Assembly: GCF_014493765.1 (NCBI RefSeq)
Contig: NZ_JACTVJ010000001.1
Coordinates: forward strand, 1-64,000
Direction: 5' to 3'
Source: Streptomyces polyasparticus
Lineage (GTDB): Bacteria > Actinomycetota > Actinomycetes > Streptomycetales > Streptomycetaceae
Length of the DNA stretch: 64,000 bases
Both the position numbers and the translations under genes were made by a program. Below the pieces are notes generated by a model, which had not been told where the DNA came from, ran no database searches, and saw nothing but the letters and a program-made list of their open reading frames with translations. Shown here one piece after another: positions 31,090-39,832 of this stretch; the stretch's first letter is position 1; each line of letters opens with the position of its first letter.

Positions 31090-32066
31090 GACTGCTTTGC
31101 TCCAGAGGGAAGGTCCAGCGGGTCGATGCCGTACACGTCACCCACCCAGCTCGGCTGGTAGACGGTGTCGAGATAGCGCTCGCCGAGATCCGGGGCGATG
31201 GCGACCGCCGTGGTGTTCTGGCTCGGACGGTGCTCGGCGAGCCAGCGCAGCGCGCCGCTCACCACCGTTCCGGTGGAGCCGCCGAAGAGGAATCCGCCAC
31301 GGGCCAGGGTGTGGCAGGCGCGCACGGTGTCGGCCTCGGGCACATGCACGACGTCGTCGATGTACGAGGTGTCGAGCAAGGCGGGCCGCACGCCCGTACC
31401 GAGTCCGGGGATCATGCGCGGGCCCGCCGGGCCGCCGAAGGTGACGGAGCCGACGCTGTCGACCGCGACCACCGTCACCGGCCGCGGCAGCTCCTTGAAG
31501 TAGCGGGCGCAGCCCATCAGCGTGCCCGTGGTGCCGGCGCCGACGAAGAGCACCTCCAGATCGGGGAACTGCTTCTCGATCTGCGGCGCCGTGGTGCGGT
31601 AGTGCGCCCGCCAGTTGTCCGGATTGGCGTGCTGGTTCAGCCAGACGACCCGCGGGCTGCGGGCGAGCAGCTCCCGTACGTACGCGAGCCGCGCCGCGAG
31701 GAACCCGCCGTCGGCGGCCGGTTCCGAGACGGTGTGCACCTCGCTGCCGAGCGACTCGATGACCTTGCGCGTGGCGGGGTTCGTCCGTGAGTCGACCACA
31801 CAGATGAAGTGGTAGCCCTTGGCCGCGGCGATCACGCTCAGCGCCACCCCGAGGTTCCCGGACGAGGATTCGACGAGGGTCGAGCCCTCGGTGAGGGCGC
31901 CGCTGCGCTCGGCCGCCTCGATCATGCTCGCGGCGGCCTTGAGCTTGATGGACCCGGCGAAATTGAAGCCCTCACATTTGAGGTGCAGCGGATAGCCGTA
32001 CATCTCCCGGAGATCCACGTAGAGATCTTCGGTATTGAATTCGTGCGGTGCCGATATAACCGGCAT
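31086..32066 (-). CDS. sbnA: SbnA-like PLP enzyme of 2,3-diaminopropionate synthesis
   Basis: 326 residues of the cysteine synthase fold-type II family: CEGFNFAGSIKLKAA with the PLP Lys41, ESSSGNLGVAL, and the phosphate loop GAGTTGTLMG. PRMIPGLGTGVRP and FLFGGSTGTVVSG fit the SbnA branch, which joins O-phosphoserine and glutamate to N-(1-amino-1-carboxy-2-ethyl)-glutamate. SbnB (34 kb away in this cluster, at 36.5 kb) would oxidise that to Dap. Usual relatives have GSIKDR; here the Asp is Leu (GSIKLK). The assignment to the SbnA branch rests mostly on pairing with SbnB and on the NRPS pockets. ATGA overlap to NRPS3; 21 bp after the ABC permease. Confidence 0.85.
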   Translation of the reverse strand: MPVISAPHEFNTEDLYVDLREMYGYPLHLKCEGFNFAGSIKLKAAASMIEAAERSGALTEGSTLVESSSGNLGVALSVIAAAKGYHFICVVDSRTNPATRKVIESLGSEVHTVSEPAADGGFLAARLAYVRELLARSPRVVWLNQHANPDNWRAHYRTTAPQIEKQFPDLEVLFVGAGTTGTLMGCARYFKELPRPVTVVAVDSVGSVTFGGPAGPRMIPGLGTGVRPALLDTSYIDDVVHVPEADTVRACHTLARGGFLFGGSTGTVVSGALRWLAEHRPSQNTTAVAIAPDLGERYLDTVYQPSWVGDVYGIDPLDLPSGAKQS

Positions 32067-32087
32067 GGTTCCCCCAGGAAGACAAGG

Positions 32088-32891
32088 TCATCGCGTGGCC
32101 GACTTGCGGTACACGCGCAGGCTCAGAGGTATGAGAACGGCGATGAGCAGCCCGATGCTGATCAGCGAAACGATCACCGGATGCTGAACCGGGAAACTGC
32201 CGGACGTCACCGCGCCGGTGTTTCCCCACAATTGGCGGCAGGCCTCCGAGACCGCACTGACCGGATTCCATTCGGCGACCGCCTGCAGCCAGGCCGGCAG
32301 ACCGGTGAGCGGCATGAACGAGCTGGAGAGGAACGAGAACAGGACCAGCATCAGCGCGGCGACCCCGCTGATCGCCTCCAGGTTGCGCATCACCATGCCG
32401 AGGAGCGCGCCGACCCAGAGCATCGCGTAGGCGAAGGCGAGCAGCAGCAGGAATCCGGTGACGTTCTCGGCGAAGCTGCCGTGCACCCGCCAGCCGACCG
32501 CGAGTCCGGTGACCGCCACGAGCGCGATGCTCAGGGCCGCGGCGGCGAGATCGGCGAGCGTATGGCTGACGAGGACGGTCGCCCGGCCCATCGGCAGCGA
32601 ACGGAACCGGTCGATCAGGCCCTTGCCGAGATCGCCGGCCACCCCGATCGCGGTGATGCCGATACAGGAGAGCCCGACCTGGGCGAAGACGCCGGCCATG
32701 ATGTATTCGCGATAACTGGCGCCGGTGCTCTTCACCTCGACGACCGTCGCGAACAGATAGCCGAGGATCACGACCATCGCGACGGGCGTGAGGGCCACGC
32801 CGATGATCTTCTCCGGGGTGCGCCGCAGATGGCGCAGATGCCGGCCGGTGAGGGCGGCGACATCGCCGCCGTGGGCAAGCGCCGAGCTCAT
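32088..32891 (-). CDS. ABC-2 type exporter permease (DrrB-like)
   Basis: 267 residues from ATG 32891, which overlaps the ATPase stop by 4 bases. Six hydrophobic segments, among them IIGVALTPVAMVVILGYLFATVV and AALSIALVAVTGLAVGW, with the ABC-2 element DRFRSLPMGRATVLVSHTLADL. With the preceding ATPase it forms a daunorubicin-resistance-like exporter, probably for the cluster product and thus for self-protection. Product identity cannot be read from sequence. Confidence 0.9.
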   Translation of the reverse strand: MSSALAHGGDVAALTGRHLRHLRRTPEKIIGVALTPVAMVVILGYLFATVVEVKSTGASYREYIMAGVFAQVGLSCIGITAIGVAGDLGKGLIDRFRSLPMGRATVLVSHTLADLAAAALSIALVAVTGLAVGWRVHGSFAENVTGFLLLLAFAYAMLWVGALLGMVMRNLEAISGVAALMLVLFSFLSSSFMPLTGLPAWLQAVAEWNPVSAVSEACRQLWGNTGAVTSGSFPVQHPVIVSLISIGLLIAVLIPLSLRVYRKSATR

Positions 32892-33886
32892 AGAGCGGCC
32901 TCCGCTTTCGCCGTACGGGGGTGACCGGCCGGCTCTGCGGCCTGCTCGCCGGTCAGCTCTCCGGTCAGATGGAAGAACACGTCGTCGAGCGAGGGCCGCC
33001 GCAGCGCGAACTCCTCGACGCCGACCCCCGCGTACTCGAGCGCGGTCGCGGCGGACGCCAAAGCGCCCATGCCGTCGGGGAGTTGGATGTGCAGGGTGCG
33101 CTGCCGCTCGTCCAGCTGGGGCGCGCCCACCGCGAGCGGTGCGAGCACGCTCGCGGCCTGCGCGAGCAGGGCGGCGTCGGCGAAGGACACTTCGAGGCGC
33201 TCGCCCCCGACCTTCCGCTTGAGCTCGTCGGAGGTGCCCTCGGCGATCACCCGGCCCCGGTCGACGACCAGGATCCGGTCCGCGAGGAAGTCGGCCTCCT
33301 CCAGGTACTGGGTGGTCAGCAGGACCGTGACGCCCTGGTCGACCTGGTCCTGCACCATCCGCCACAGCGTCGCCCGGCTGGCCGGGTCGAGTCCGGTGGT
33401 GGGTTCGTCGAGGAACAGCACCTCGGGCGAGGCGATCAGGCTGACGGCCAGATCGAGCCGGCGGCGCATGCCGCCCGAGTACTCCTTCGCCGGCTTGTCC
33501 GCGGCGGCCTCCAGCTCGAACTGCGCGAGCAGTTCGGCGGCCCGGGCCCGCGCGCCCCTGCGGCCCAGGCGCAGCAGCCTGCCGAGCAGGACCAGGTTCT
33601 CGCGGCCGGTCAGGAGTTCGTCGACGGCGGCGTACTGCCCGGCGAGACCGATCCGGCGGCGCACCTCGCGCCGCTGCCGCACGATGTCGAAGCCCGCGAC
33701 GCGAGCCGTGCCGGAATCGGGTTCGAGCAGAGTGGCGAGCGTGCGGACCGTGGTGGTCTTGCCCGCGCCGTTGGGCCCGAGCAGACCGAGCACCGTGCCT
33801 GCTTCGACCGACAGGTCCACACCGTCAAGGGCGCGGTGGCTGCCGTACTGCTTCGTCAGTCCTTCGGCCTCGATCGCGGTGATCAC
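32888..33886 (-). CDS. ABC exporter ATPase (DrrA-like)
   Basis: 332 residues: Walker A LLGPNGAGKTTTVRTL, signature KEYSGGMRRRLDLAVSL, Walker B VLFLDEPTTGLDP, and a switch His replaced by Gln (TTQYLEEAD), common in DrrA-type ATPases. The C-terminal ~80 residues (LEYAGVGVEEFALRRPSLDDVFFHLTG) are the DrrA-type regulatory region. It is the first gene of the big minus-strand operon, so its promoter in the 33.9-34.2 kb gap probably drives the whole NRPS3/NRPS2 unit. Confidence 0.93.
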   Translation of the reverse strand: MITAIEAEGLTKQYGSHRALDGVDLSVEAGTVLGLLGPNGAGKTTTVRTLATLLEPDSGTARVAGFDIVRQRREVRRRIGLAGQYAAVDELLTGRENLVLLGRLLRLGRRGARARAAELLAQFELEAAADKPAKEYSGGMRRRLDLAVSLIASPEVLFLDEPTTGLDPASRATLWRMVQDQVDQGVTVLLTTQYLEEADFLADRILVVDRGRVIAEGTSDELKRKVGGERLEVSFADAALLAQAASVLAPLAVGAPQLDERQRTLHIQLPDGMGALASAATALEYAGVGVEEFALRRPSLDDVFFHLTGELTGEQAAEPAGHPRTAKAEAAL

Positions 33887-34199
33887 GGAAATTCCCCCTT
33901 TCGAGCATCGGATGCATCAGGTGAATTGGCGAATAGCCGAATTCCCGAGTCAGCGAATTGCTGAGACGAGTAGGAACCTAGCCGCCGATCTGGCCGGATC
34001 GGGCCGTTCCCGCTGTCCGCAGACTGCCGGTGCAGCATGTTGCCGACCCCGTGCCGACCTGCGGATCTTCAGGCGTTGGCAGGATCCTGCAGCGGCATTC
34101 AACTGACATATCAGAAGGGCGAGTTCAGGGGGCGCCGATATCTACAGTGAGACACGTCGCTGATCAATGGTCCCCGCAGACGTCCCACTGGGAGAGGTA
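33887..34199. promoter_or_regulatory. Divergent promoter region for the main operon and the MMPL-SbnB operon
   Basis: 313 bp between divergent starts. No credible open reading frame. It is the most A/T-rich stretch of the cluster and contains GCGAAT-type direct repeats (GCGAATAGCCGAATTCC and AGCGAATTGCTGAG, about 33931-33968) and a short dyad CTGACATATCAG. The end, GGGAGAGGTA, is the ribosome site of the MMPL gene. I do not assign exact -35/-10 boxes. Confidence 0.5.
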
Positions 34200-36443
34200 A
34201 TGGCAAGGCAACGAAATCTGGCGGCTTCACTGGGCGCCTGGAGCGCCCGGCACCGCAAGACCGCACTTTTCGGATGGCTCTTCGCCGTCATCGCGCTCAC
34301 GGTCCTCGGCGGGATGGCGGGCCAGAAGAGCCTGACCGAAGCCGACTACGGCACGGGCGAGTCGGGCCGCGCCGCCCGGGTCCTCGTCGACGCCGGCATC
34401 AAGACCCCCGCACCCGAGATGGTCCTGGTCCACAGCGGTGAACTGACCGCCGATGACCCCGAGTTCAGGAAGGCGGTTGCCGACGCGATCGCCGCCGTGG
34501 ACGGCACAGGCCTCGCGCAGAACATCGGTGACCCGTACAAGACGGGCGCGGTCTCCGAGGACAAGCACGACGCCCTGGTCCAGTTCGCCGTGAAGGGCGA
34601 CCCGGACACCGCCGCGGACCGCATCCAGCCGGTCGTCGACGCCCTGGCGAAGACCGACGAGGCCCACGCGGGCGTCACGCTCGGGCAGTACGGCGCCGCC
34701 AGCGGCCTCAAGGGCATCAACGACTCGCTCGGTGAGGACTTCACCCGGGCCGAGTTCACCGCCGTACCCGTCGCGCTCGGCATCCTGCTCGTGGTGTTCG
34801 GCGCACTCCTGGCCGCCGTGCTGCCGCTGATCCTCGCGATCACCGCGTGCGTGGCCGCCATGGGACTGCTCGCGCTCTCCAGCCAGTTGGTCCCGGTCGA
34901 CTCCATGACCAACTCGGTGCTGCTCCTGATGGGCCTCGCCGTCGGAGTCGACTACTGCCTCTTCTACATCCGCCGCGAGCGCGAGGAGCGCGCCGCCGGC
35001 CGCGACAAGGAGACCGCGCTGCGGATCGCCGCCGCGACCTCCGGCCGCTCGGTGCTGATCTCCGGTCTGACCGTGGCCGTCGCCATGGCCGGCATGTTCC
35101 TGTCCGGGCTCACGGTCTTCGAGGGCTTCGCCGTCGCCACGATCGAGGTCGTCCTGATCGCCGTGCTCGGCTCCATGACGGTGCTGCCCGCGGTGATGGC
35201 GATGCTCGGCGACCGGATCGACGCCGGCCGCATCCCGGGCCTGCGCCGCAAGGCGCGCGTGCGCACCATGGGCGACAAGCCGGGCAAGCTGCTCGGCGCG
35301 GTCCTCAAGGCGCCCGCCCTGTTCGCGGTACTCGGCGTCGCCTTCCTGCTCGCCCTGGCCGCGCCCGCCCTGTCCATGAAGACGGAGAAGCTCGGCTTCG
35401 ACCAGCTGCTTCCCGCCGACAACGTCACCGCGCAGACCGCCCAGCGCATCGAGAAGGTCTTCCCCGGCGCACCCGCACCGGCCCAGATCGTCTTCGAGAC
35501 CGGCGACATCACCTCCGCCGCATCCACCGGCGCCATCGAGGAGTTCAAGAAGCAGGCCCTCGCCTCCGGTCACGTCAAGAACCCCATCGAGGTGACCGTC
35601 CACGAGGACGAGAACATCGCCGTGATCAACGCGCCGCTCGCCGGCGACGGCCGGGGCGCCACCTCGGTCACCGCACTGGAGCAGCTGCGCGACGAGATCA
35701 TCCCGGCCACCCTGGAGCAGGACTCCGCGAACCAGGCACCGGTCGGCGGCGACCTCGCGTTCTCGACCGACTACAACGACCAGCTCAAGTCGTCGATCGT
35801 GCCCGTCTTCGCCTTCGTCATGGGCATCAGCTTCCTGCTGATGCTGCTCTGCTTCCGCTCCCCGGTCATCGCGATCACCTCGATCGTCCTCAACCTCCTG
35901 TCCGTGGCCGCCGCTTACGGCGTGATGACCGCGGTCTTCCAGAAGGGCTGGGGCGACGAGCTGGTCGGTACGACGGCCGTCGGCGCGGTCGAGTCCTGGA
36001 TGCCGCTGTTCGTCTTCGTGGTCCTGTTCGGCCTGTCCATGGACTACCACGTCTTCGTGGTCTCCCGGATCCGCGAGGCCTACGACCAGGGCGTCGACAA
36101 CCGCGCGGCCGTGGCCCACGGCATCCGCTCCACCGCGGGCGTGGTCACCAGCGCGGGCCTGATCATGGTCGCCGTCTTCGCGGTCTTCGGCACGCTGTCC
36201 ATGCAGGACTTCAAGCAGCTGGGCGTCGGCCTCGCCGTCGCCGTCCTGCTCGACGCCACGCTCGTACGCGCCGTGCTGCTGCCCGCCGTGATGACCCTGC
36301 TCGGCCGCTCCAACTGGTGGCTGCCCGGCTGGCTCAAGTGGCTGCCGCAGCTCTCGCACGGCGAGGAGCAGCCGGCCGCGGCCCCCGTACGGGAGCACAC
36401 CGTCCCGGCTCCGTCCGAGCCGCCCACGCTGGCCCGCCGCTGA
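34200..36443 (+). CDS. MMPL-family (RND) transporter
   Basis: 747 residues from ATG 34200, chosen for the GGGAGAGG site just upstream. The two-fold RND/MMPL layout is clear: a membrane helix near residue 25, extracytoplasmic loop (SLTEADYGTGESG), a bundle with GVDYCLFYIRREREERAAG, a second loop, then a second bundle with GLSMDYHVFVVSRIREAYDQG; both halves keep the G-x-D/S-x-D-Y proton-relay motif. MMPL proteins export lipids and lipopeptides in actinomycetes. In this position, divergent from the NRPS operon and 49 bp before SbnB, it is a second candidate exporter for the acylated product. Confidence 0.92.
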   Translation: MARQRNLAASLGAWSARHRKTALFGWLFAVIALTVLGGMAGQKSLTEADYGTGESGRAARVLVDAGIKTPAPEMVLVHSGELTADDPEFRKAVADAIAAVDGTGLAQNIGDPYKTGAVSEDKHDALVQFAVKGDPDTAADRIQPVVDALAKTDEAHAGVTLGQYGAASGLKGINDSLGEDFTRAEFTAVPVALGILLVVFGALLAAVLPLILAITACVAAMGLLALSSQLVPVDSMTNSVLLLMGLAVGVDYCLFYIRREREERAAGRDKETALRIAAATSGRSVLISGLTVAVAMAGMFLSGLTVFEGFAVATIEVVLIAVLGSMTVLPAVMAMLGDRIDAGRIPGLRRKARVRTMGDKPGKLLGAVLKAPALFAVLGVAFLLALAAPALSMKTEKLGFDQLLPADNVTAQTAQRIEKVFPGAPAPAQIVFETGDITSAASTGAIEEFKKQALASGHVKNPIEVTVHEDENIAVINAPLAGDGRGATSVTALEQLRDEIIPATLEQDSANQAPVGGDLAFSTDYNDQLKSSIVPVFAFVMGISFLLMLLCFRSPVIAITSIVLNLLSVAAAYGVMTAVFQKGWGDELVGTTAVGAVESWMPLFVFVVLFGLSMDYHVFVVSRIREAYDQGVDNRAAVAHGIRSTAGVVTSAGLIMVAVFAVFGTLSMQDFKQLGVGLAVAVLLDATLVRAVLLPAVMTLLGRSNWWLPGWLKWLPQLSHGEEQPAAAPVREHTVPAPSEPPTLARR

Positions 36444-36492
36444 ACAGCCCGCCCCGCCCCGTATCCGCTCACGACCCCAAGGACCCTTTTCC

Positions 36493-37503
36493 ATGTACGA
36501 GTTCAGCGTCATCGGCGGCAAGACCGCACGGGAGATCATCGGAGCCTCCCGGCAGGAGATAGTCGACGTCGTACGCGACACCTACCTCGCCCACCACGCG
36601 GGCGACTCGGTGAACCCCGACAGCTACTTCCTGCGCTTCCCCGAGAAGCCCGACGCCCGCATCATCGCGCTCCCCGCGCACCTCGGCGCCGGTGACACCG
36701 AGGTCTCCGGGATCAAGTGGATCAGCAGTTTCCCGGCGAACATCGAGCGCGGCATCCCGCGGGCGTCCGCGGCCCTGCTCCTCAACGACTATGAGACGGG
36801 CTACCCCTTCGCCTGCCTGGAGGCCTCGCAGATCAGCGCCGCCCGTACCGCCGCCTCCGCGGTGCTCGCCGCGGAGCATCTGACCGGCGGGCGCACCGCC
36901 GGGAAGCTGACGGTCGTCGGCGCGGGCATCATCGCCCGCAACATCCTGGAGTTCTTCAAGTCCCGTGACTGGCAGGTCGGTTCGGTCACCGTGCACGACA
37001 AGAACGAGGAGTACGGCTCGGCGCTCGCCGCCCACGCCACCACGGAGCTCGGCTACCCGGCCGGCACGGAGTCCGACCTCACGGCGGCCGTCGGCGGCGC
37101 CGACGTGGTGGTGCTCGCGACCACCGCCGCCGAGCCGTACATCCTCGACCCCGAGGCCTTCGCGCCCGGCCAGGTCGTGCTCAACATCTCGCTGCGGGAC
37201 ATCGGCCCGGAGCTGATCGAGGGCGCGTACAACATCCTCGACGACGTCGAGCACTGCATGAAGGCCAACACCTCGCCGCACCTCGCGGAGCAGAAGTACG
37301 GCGACCGGCACTTCGTCACCGGCACGCTCGCCCAGTTCATCAAGGGCGAGGTGGCCACCGGCACCGACAAGCCGGTGATCTTCTCGCCGTTCGGCCTCGG
37401 CGTCCTCGACCTCGCGGTCGGCCTGCATGTCTTCCGTACGGCGAAGGCGTCCGGCGAGGCCGTCGAGATCCAGGACTTCTTCGGCGAGACCACCCGCTGG
37501 TAG
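36493..37503 (+). CDS. sbnB: SbnB-like dehydrogenase of 2,3-diaminopropionate synthesis
   Basis: 336 residues of the ornithine cyclodeaminase/mu-crystallin family: GIKWISSFPANIERGIPRAS, ASQISAARTAASAVLAAEHL, NAD-binding VVGAGIIARNILEFF, and SPFGLGVLDLAVGLHVF. The length and motifs fit SbnB, which oxidises N-(1-amino-1-carboxy-2-ethyl)-glutamate to 2-oxoglutarate and L-Dap with NAD+. Together with SbnA and the SerA-like enzyme it completes a Dap supply route that matches the diamino-acid pockets in NRPS2 and NRPS3. It follows the MMPL gene and is closed by a strong terminator. Confidence 0.92.
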   Translation: MYEFSVIGGKTAREIIGASRQEIVDVVRDTYLAHHAGDSVNPDSYFLRFPEKPDARIIALPAHLGAGDTEVSGIKWISSFPANIERGIPRASAALLLNDYETGYPFACLEASQISAARTAASAVLAAEHLTGGRTAGKLTVVGAGIIARNILEFFKSRDWQVGSVTVHDKNEEYGSALAAHATTELGYPAGTESDLTAAVGGADVVVLATTAAEPYILDPEAFAPGQVVLNISLRDIGPELIEGAYNILDDVEHCMKANTSPHLAEQKYGDRHFVTGTLAQFIKGEVATGTDKPVIFSPFGLGVLDLAVGLHVFRTAKASGEAVEIQDFFGETTRW

Positions 37504-37522
37504 CCCACCCACCGTCCCCATG

Positions 37523-37566
37523 CCGAAGGGCCCGGTCAGGAGAGTTCTCCTGCCCGGGCCCTTCGG
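37523..37566 (+). terminator. Strong hairpin terminator after sbnB
   Basis: Two nested arms: CCGAAGGGCCCGG (37523-37535) pairs perfectly with CCGGGCCCTTCGG (37554-37566), and inside it CAGGAGA pairs with TCTCCTG, leaving a 2-base loop and one mismatch. The stem is about 20 bp and lies 20 bp after the sbnB stop. It marks the right end of the biosynthetic cluster's plus-strand operon. Confidence 0.85.
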
Positions 37567-37595
37567 TCCGACCGATTCGAGGTCCTGCCGTGCCA

Positions 37596-37759
37596 AGAGG
37601 CTGTTGTCCAACCCCGCTCCGGGCCCGAGGGGCCTGGCACCGCCGCCTCCCGCGTTGTCGTCGGTCGCCATGGCTCCGCCATGACTCCCTCCTCCGCCTT
37701 GGATTCGACGGCGCCGGGCCCCTCGGTCTGATCCGAAGCGGGGTTGGACAACAGCCTCT
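37596..37759. mobile_element. MITE-like element with 23-bp perfect inverted ends
   Basis: The 23 bases 37596-37618 are the exact reverse complement of 37737-37759; the core is GGCTGTTGTCCAACC. Inside, CCGAGGGGCC recurs in inverted form near both ends (left about 37624, right about 37710), extending the symmetry. No transposase is encoded in the 164 bp. Size and layout fit a MITE or internally deleted IS mobilised by an IS5-type transposase. The ends resemble the IS end at 363-377. I see no clear target duplication. The right end overlaps the stop codon of the next gene. Confidence 0.75.
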
Positions 37760-39656
37760 AACCCACGAGCCGGTAAGAGGCGCACACCCCGAGGAAGACC
37801 AGTGCGGCCAGCGTGCTGCACGTGTAGTGCAGCCGGCCGGTCACCCGCCACCAGCGCCGCCGCCAGGCGAGGAACGCGCAGACGACCATGGCGCACGTGG
37901 TCGCGAGCGCGATGCCGGTCAGCGCCGGTACGGCGGTCAGGAGGGCCGAATCACCCACGATGATCGTGCGGTTGAGGGCGTTCGGATCGGCGGACAGGAG
38001 CAGGAAGCACACCGTGGCCGCGGTGATCAGCGCCCCGGAGGTCCACAGGATCAGCTTGGCGGCGCGCGCCCCGGCGGGAGCGCCCGGCGAGCGGCGGCGT
38101 ACCACCGCGAGCACCGGCAGCGCGAGCACGGTCAGGGCGAGGAAGGCGAGGGAGCCGAGCAGCGCCTGCTGGTGCAGGGTGGGGGACAGGTACCAGGGCA
38201 GCCGCTCGTACGCGACGGAGGCGTCGGAGGCGAGGGTGAGCCGGCCGTCGTGGAAGGCGATGCGGTCCTGGCCGCCCTTCTCCTGGAAGAGCCCCGGGCT
38301 CAGCTGCACCCAGTGCCGCTCGGTGACGTCCGGATTGCGCGACAGGCCCGTGGTGGTCAGCGTGGCGCCCTCGCCGGCGCTGACGTGCACCGAACCGGTC
38401 AGGGCACTCACCCGGGTCAGCTCGGAGGAACTGGTGCGCGTGGAGCGGTAGTCGCCCTCGTACCCGGAGACGTCGGCGTGCGAGGCCGAGCGCTGCACCT
38501 TGGCCGCCGTACCGAAGTGGTCGGCGACCCGGTCGGCCACCTCCTGCCCGGCGTAGGCGGCGCGCCCGTCCGTGCCGTCCCCGTTGTAGACCACGTACAC
38601 GGCGGCGTCCCGCTCGGGCAGCAGCGCCAGATTGCCGTGGAAGCCCGGCAGATCGCCGTCCTTGACCAGCATGCGCTGCCCGCCGCGGACCCGCTCCTCC
38701 AGGATGTAACCGAGTCCGGACAGCCGCTTGTCGTTGCCGAACTGCCGGGCCTGGAGCGCCGAGTTGGAGCGCTCGGTCAGGATCGGGCCGCCGTCCTCGT
38801 CGAGCAGCGCCCGCAGCAGCTTCCCCATGTCGGCCGCCGTGGTGACCGCGCCCGCACCGGTCGGCGACCAGTCCCCGTACTGCCCGTCCTCGACGTGCTG
38901 CCCCTTGCCGTCGGGCCGGTGGCCGCGGGCGAGGTCCGCCTCGATCGCGGGGGTGTGCGGCTGCGCGAAGCTCGTACGGTCCATCCCGAGCGGCCGCAGA
39001 ATCGAGCGGTCCACGTACGTGGCGAACGGGGTGTCCGTCACCGTCTCCACGAGGTATCCGGCAAGCGCCACACCGTAGTTGTCGTAGCTCGCGACCTCGC
39101 CAGGCGGCCGGACCCGGCGCGGCTGGTGCTCGGCGAGGCTCTCGCCGAGCGGGCGGACGTCCTCGGGCCGGGTGGCGGCGCGCCCGATGATGTTGTTGTC
39201 GAAGCCGGCCGTGTGCGTGAGCAGATCGCGTACGGTCACCGGGCGGCCGGGATAACTGTCCTCGATACGGAAGGACTTGAGGTAGCGGTTGACGTCGGAC
39301 CGCAGGTCGAGCCGCCCCTTCTCGACCTGCTGCAGCACCGCGACCGCCGTGAACAGCTTGGCGTCGGAGGCCATGAAGAACCCGGTGCGAGCCGGGTCCA
39401 CGGGCGTCCCGGCGCCGGCGTCCGCGACCCCGTACCCCTTGGCGAGCACCTGCCGGCCGTCTTCGACCACGACCACGGAGGCGCCGGGGATCCGGTAGTC
39501 GGCGAGCTGCCGCCGTACGAGGGAGTCGATCCGCTCGGCCAGGGAGCGGCTCTCCGGGGAGGCCGCCTGGGCGCTGCCGCCACCGCCCGCCAGGAGCAGC
39601 AGCACGCAGAGCGGAAGAAGCAGGAGCCGCAGTCGCTGTCGCAGTCGCATCGTCAT
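37758..39656 (-). CDS. Secreted/membrane serine hydrolase (beta-lactamase/PBP4* type) with C-terminal membrane helices
   Basis: 632 residues. A signal peptide (RLRLLLLPLCVLLLLAGG...AQA-A) is followed by a class C beta-lactamase-like domain: SDAK (Ser97, Lys100) as S-x-x-K, YDN at 191-193 replacing the usual Y-x-N, and HTAGFDNN. After about residue 470 there are four hydrophobic segments (LLGSLAFLALTVLALPVLAVV and others). Such proteins are D-amino-acid-processing or esterase-like enzymes on the outer face of the membrane. The final codon is completed by the right edge of the MITE-like element: the TAG at 37760-37758 uses its last two bases, so the tail after ASYRLVG may be truncated. Not obviously part of the NRPS cluster. 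Confidence 0.85.
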   Translation of the reverse strand: MTMRLRQRLRLLLLPLCVLLLLAGGGGSAQAASPESRSLAERIDSLVRRQLADYRIPGASVVVVEDGRQVLAKGYGVADAGAGTPVDPARTGFFMASDAKLFTAVAVLQQVEKGRLDLRSDVNRYLKSFRIEDSYPGRPVTVRDLLTHTAGFDNNIIGRAATRPEDVRPLGESLAEHQPRRVRPPGEVASYDNYGVALAGYLVETVTDTPFATYVDRSILRPLGMDRTSFAQPHTPAIEADLARGHRPDGKGQHVEDGQYGDWSPTGAGAVTTAADMGKLLRALLDEDGGPILTERSNSALQARQFGNDKRLSGLGYILEERVRGGQRMLVKDGDLPGFHGNLALLPERDAAVYVVYNGDGTDGRAAYAGQEVADRVADHFGTAAKVQRSASHADVSGYEGDYRSTRTSSSELTRVSALTGSVHVSAGEGATLTTTGLSRNPDVTERHWVQLSPGLFQEKGGQDRIAFHDGRLTLASDASVAYERLPWYLSPTLHQQALLGSLAFLALTVLALPVLAVVRRRSPGAPAGARAAKLILWTSGALITAATVCFLLLSADPNALNRTIIVGDSALLTAVPALTGIALATTCAMVVCAFLAWRRRWWRVTGRLHYTCSTLAALVFLGVCASYRLVG

Positions 39657-39832
39657 GGATCAAGTCAAGCCCGGACGACGCGGACGAAAAAGGCACCTCG
39701 GTGGCATCCCGAGGGGGACCTGGGTACACCACCGTGCAGGGGACACATGTCCCGTGTGCGCAGGCCCGGCGTCGAACAGACTCGGGGCATCACCACGGCA
39801 GCGAGCCGTGCGCAGAGGGGAATGGGACGACC

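Noticed and set aside
36493-37503. Plain ornithine cyclodeaminase
   Set aside because: The family is shared, but the pairing with an SbnA-like gene, the NRPS diamino-acid pockets and length fit SbnB better.
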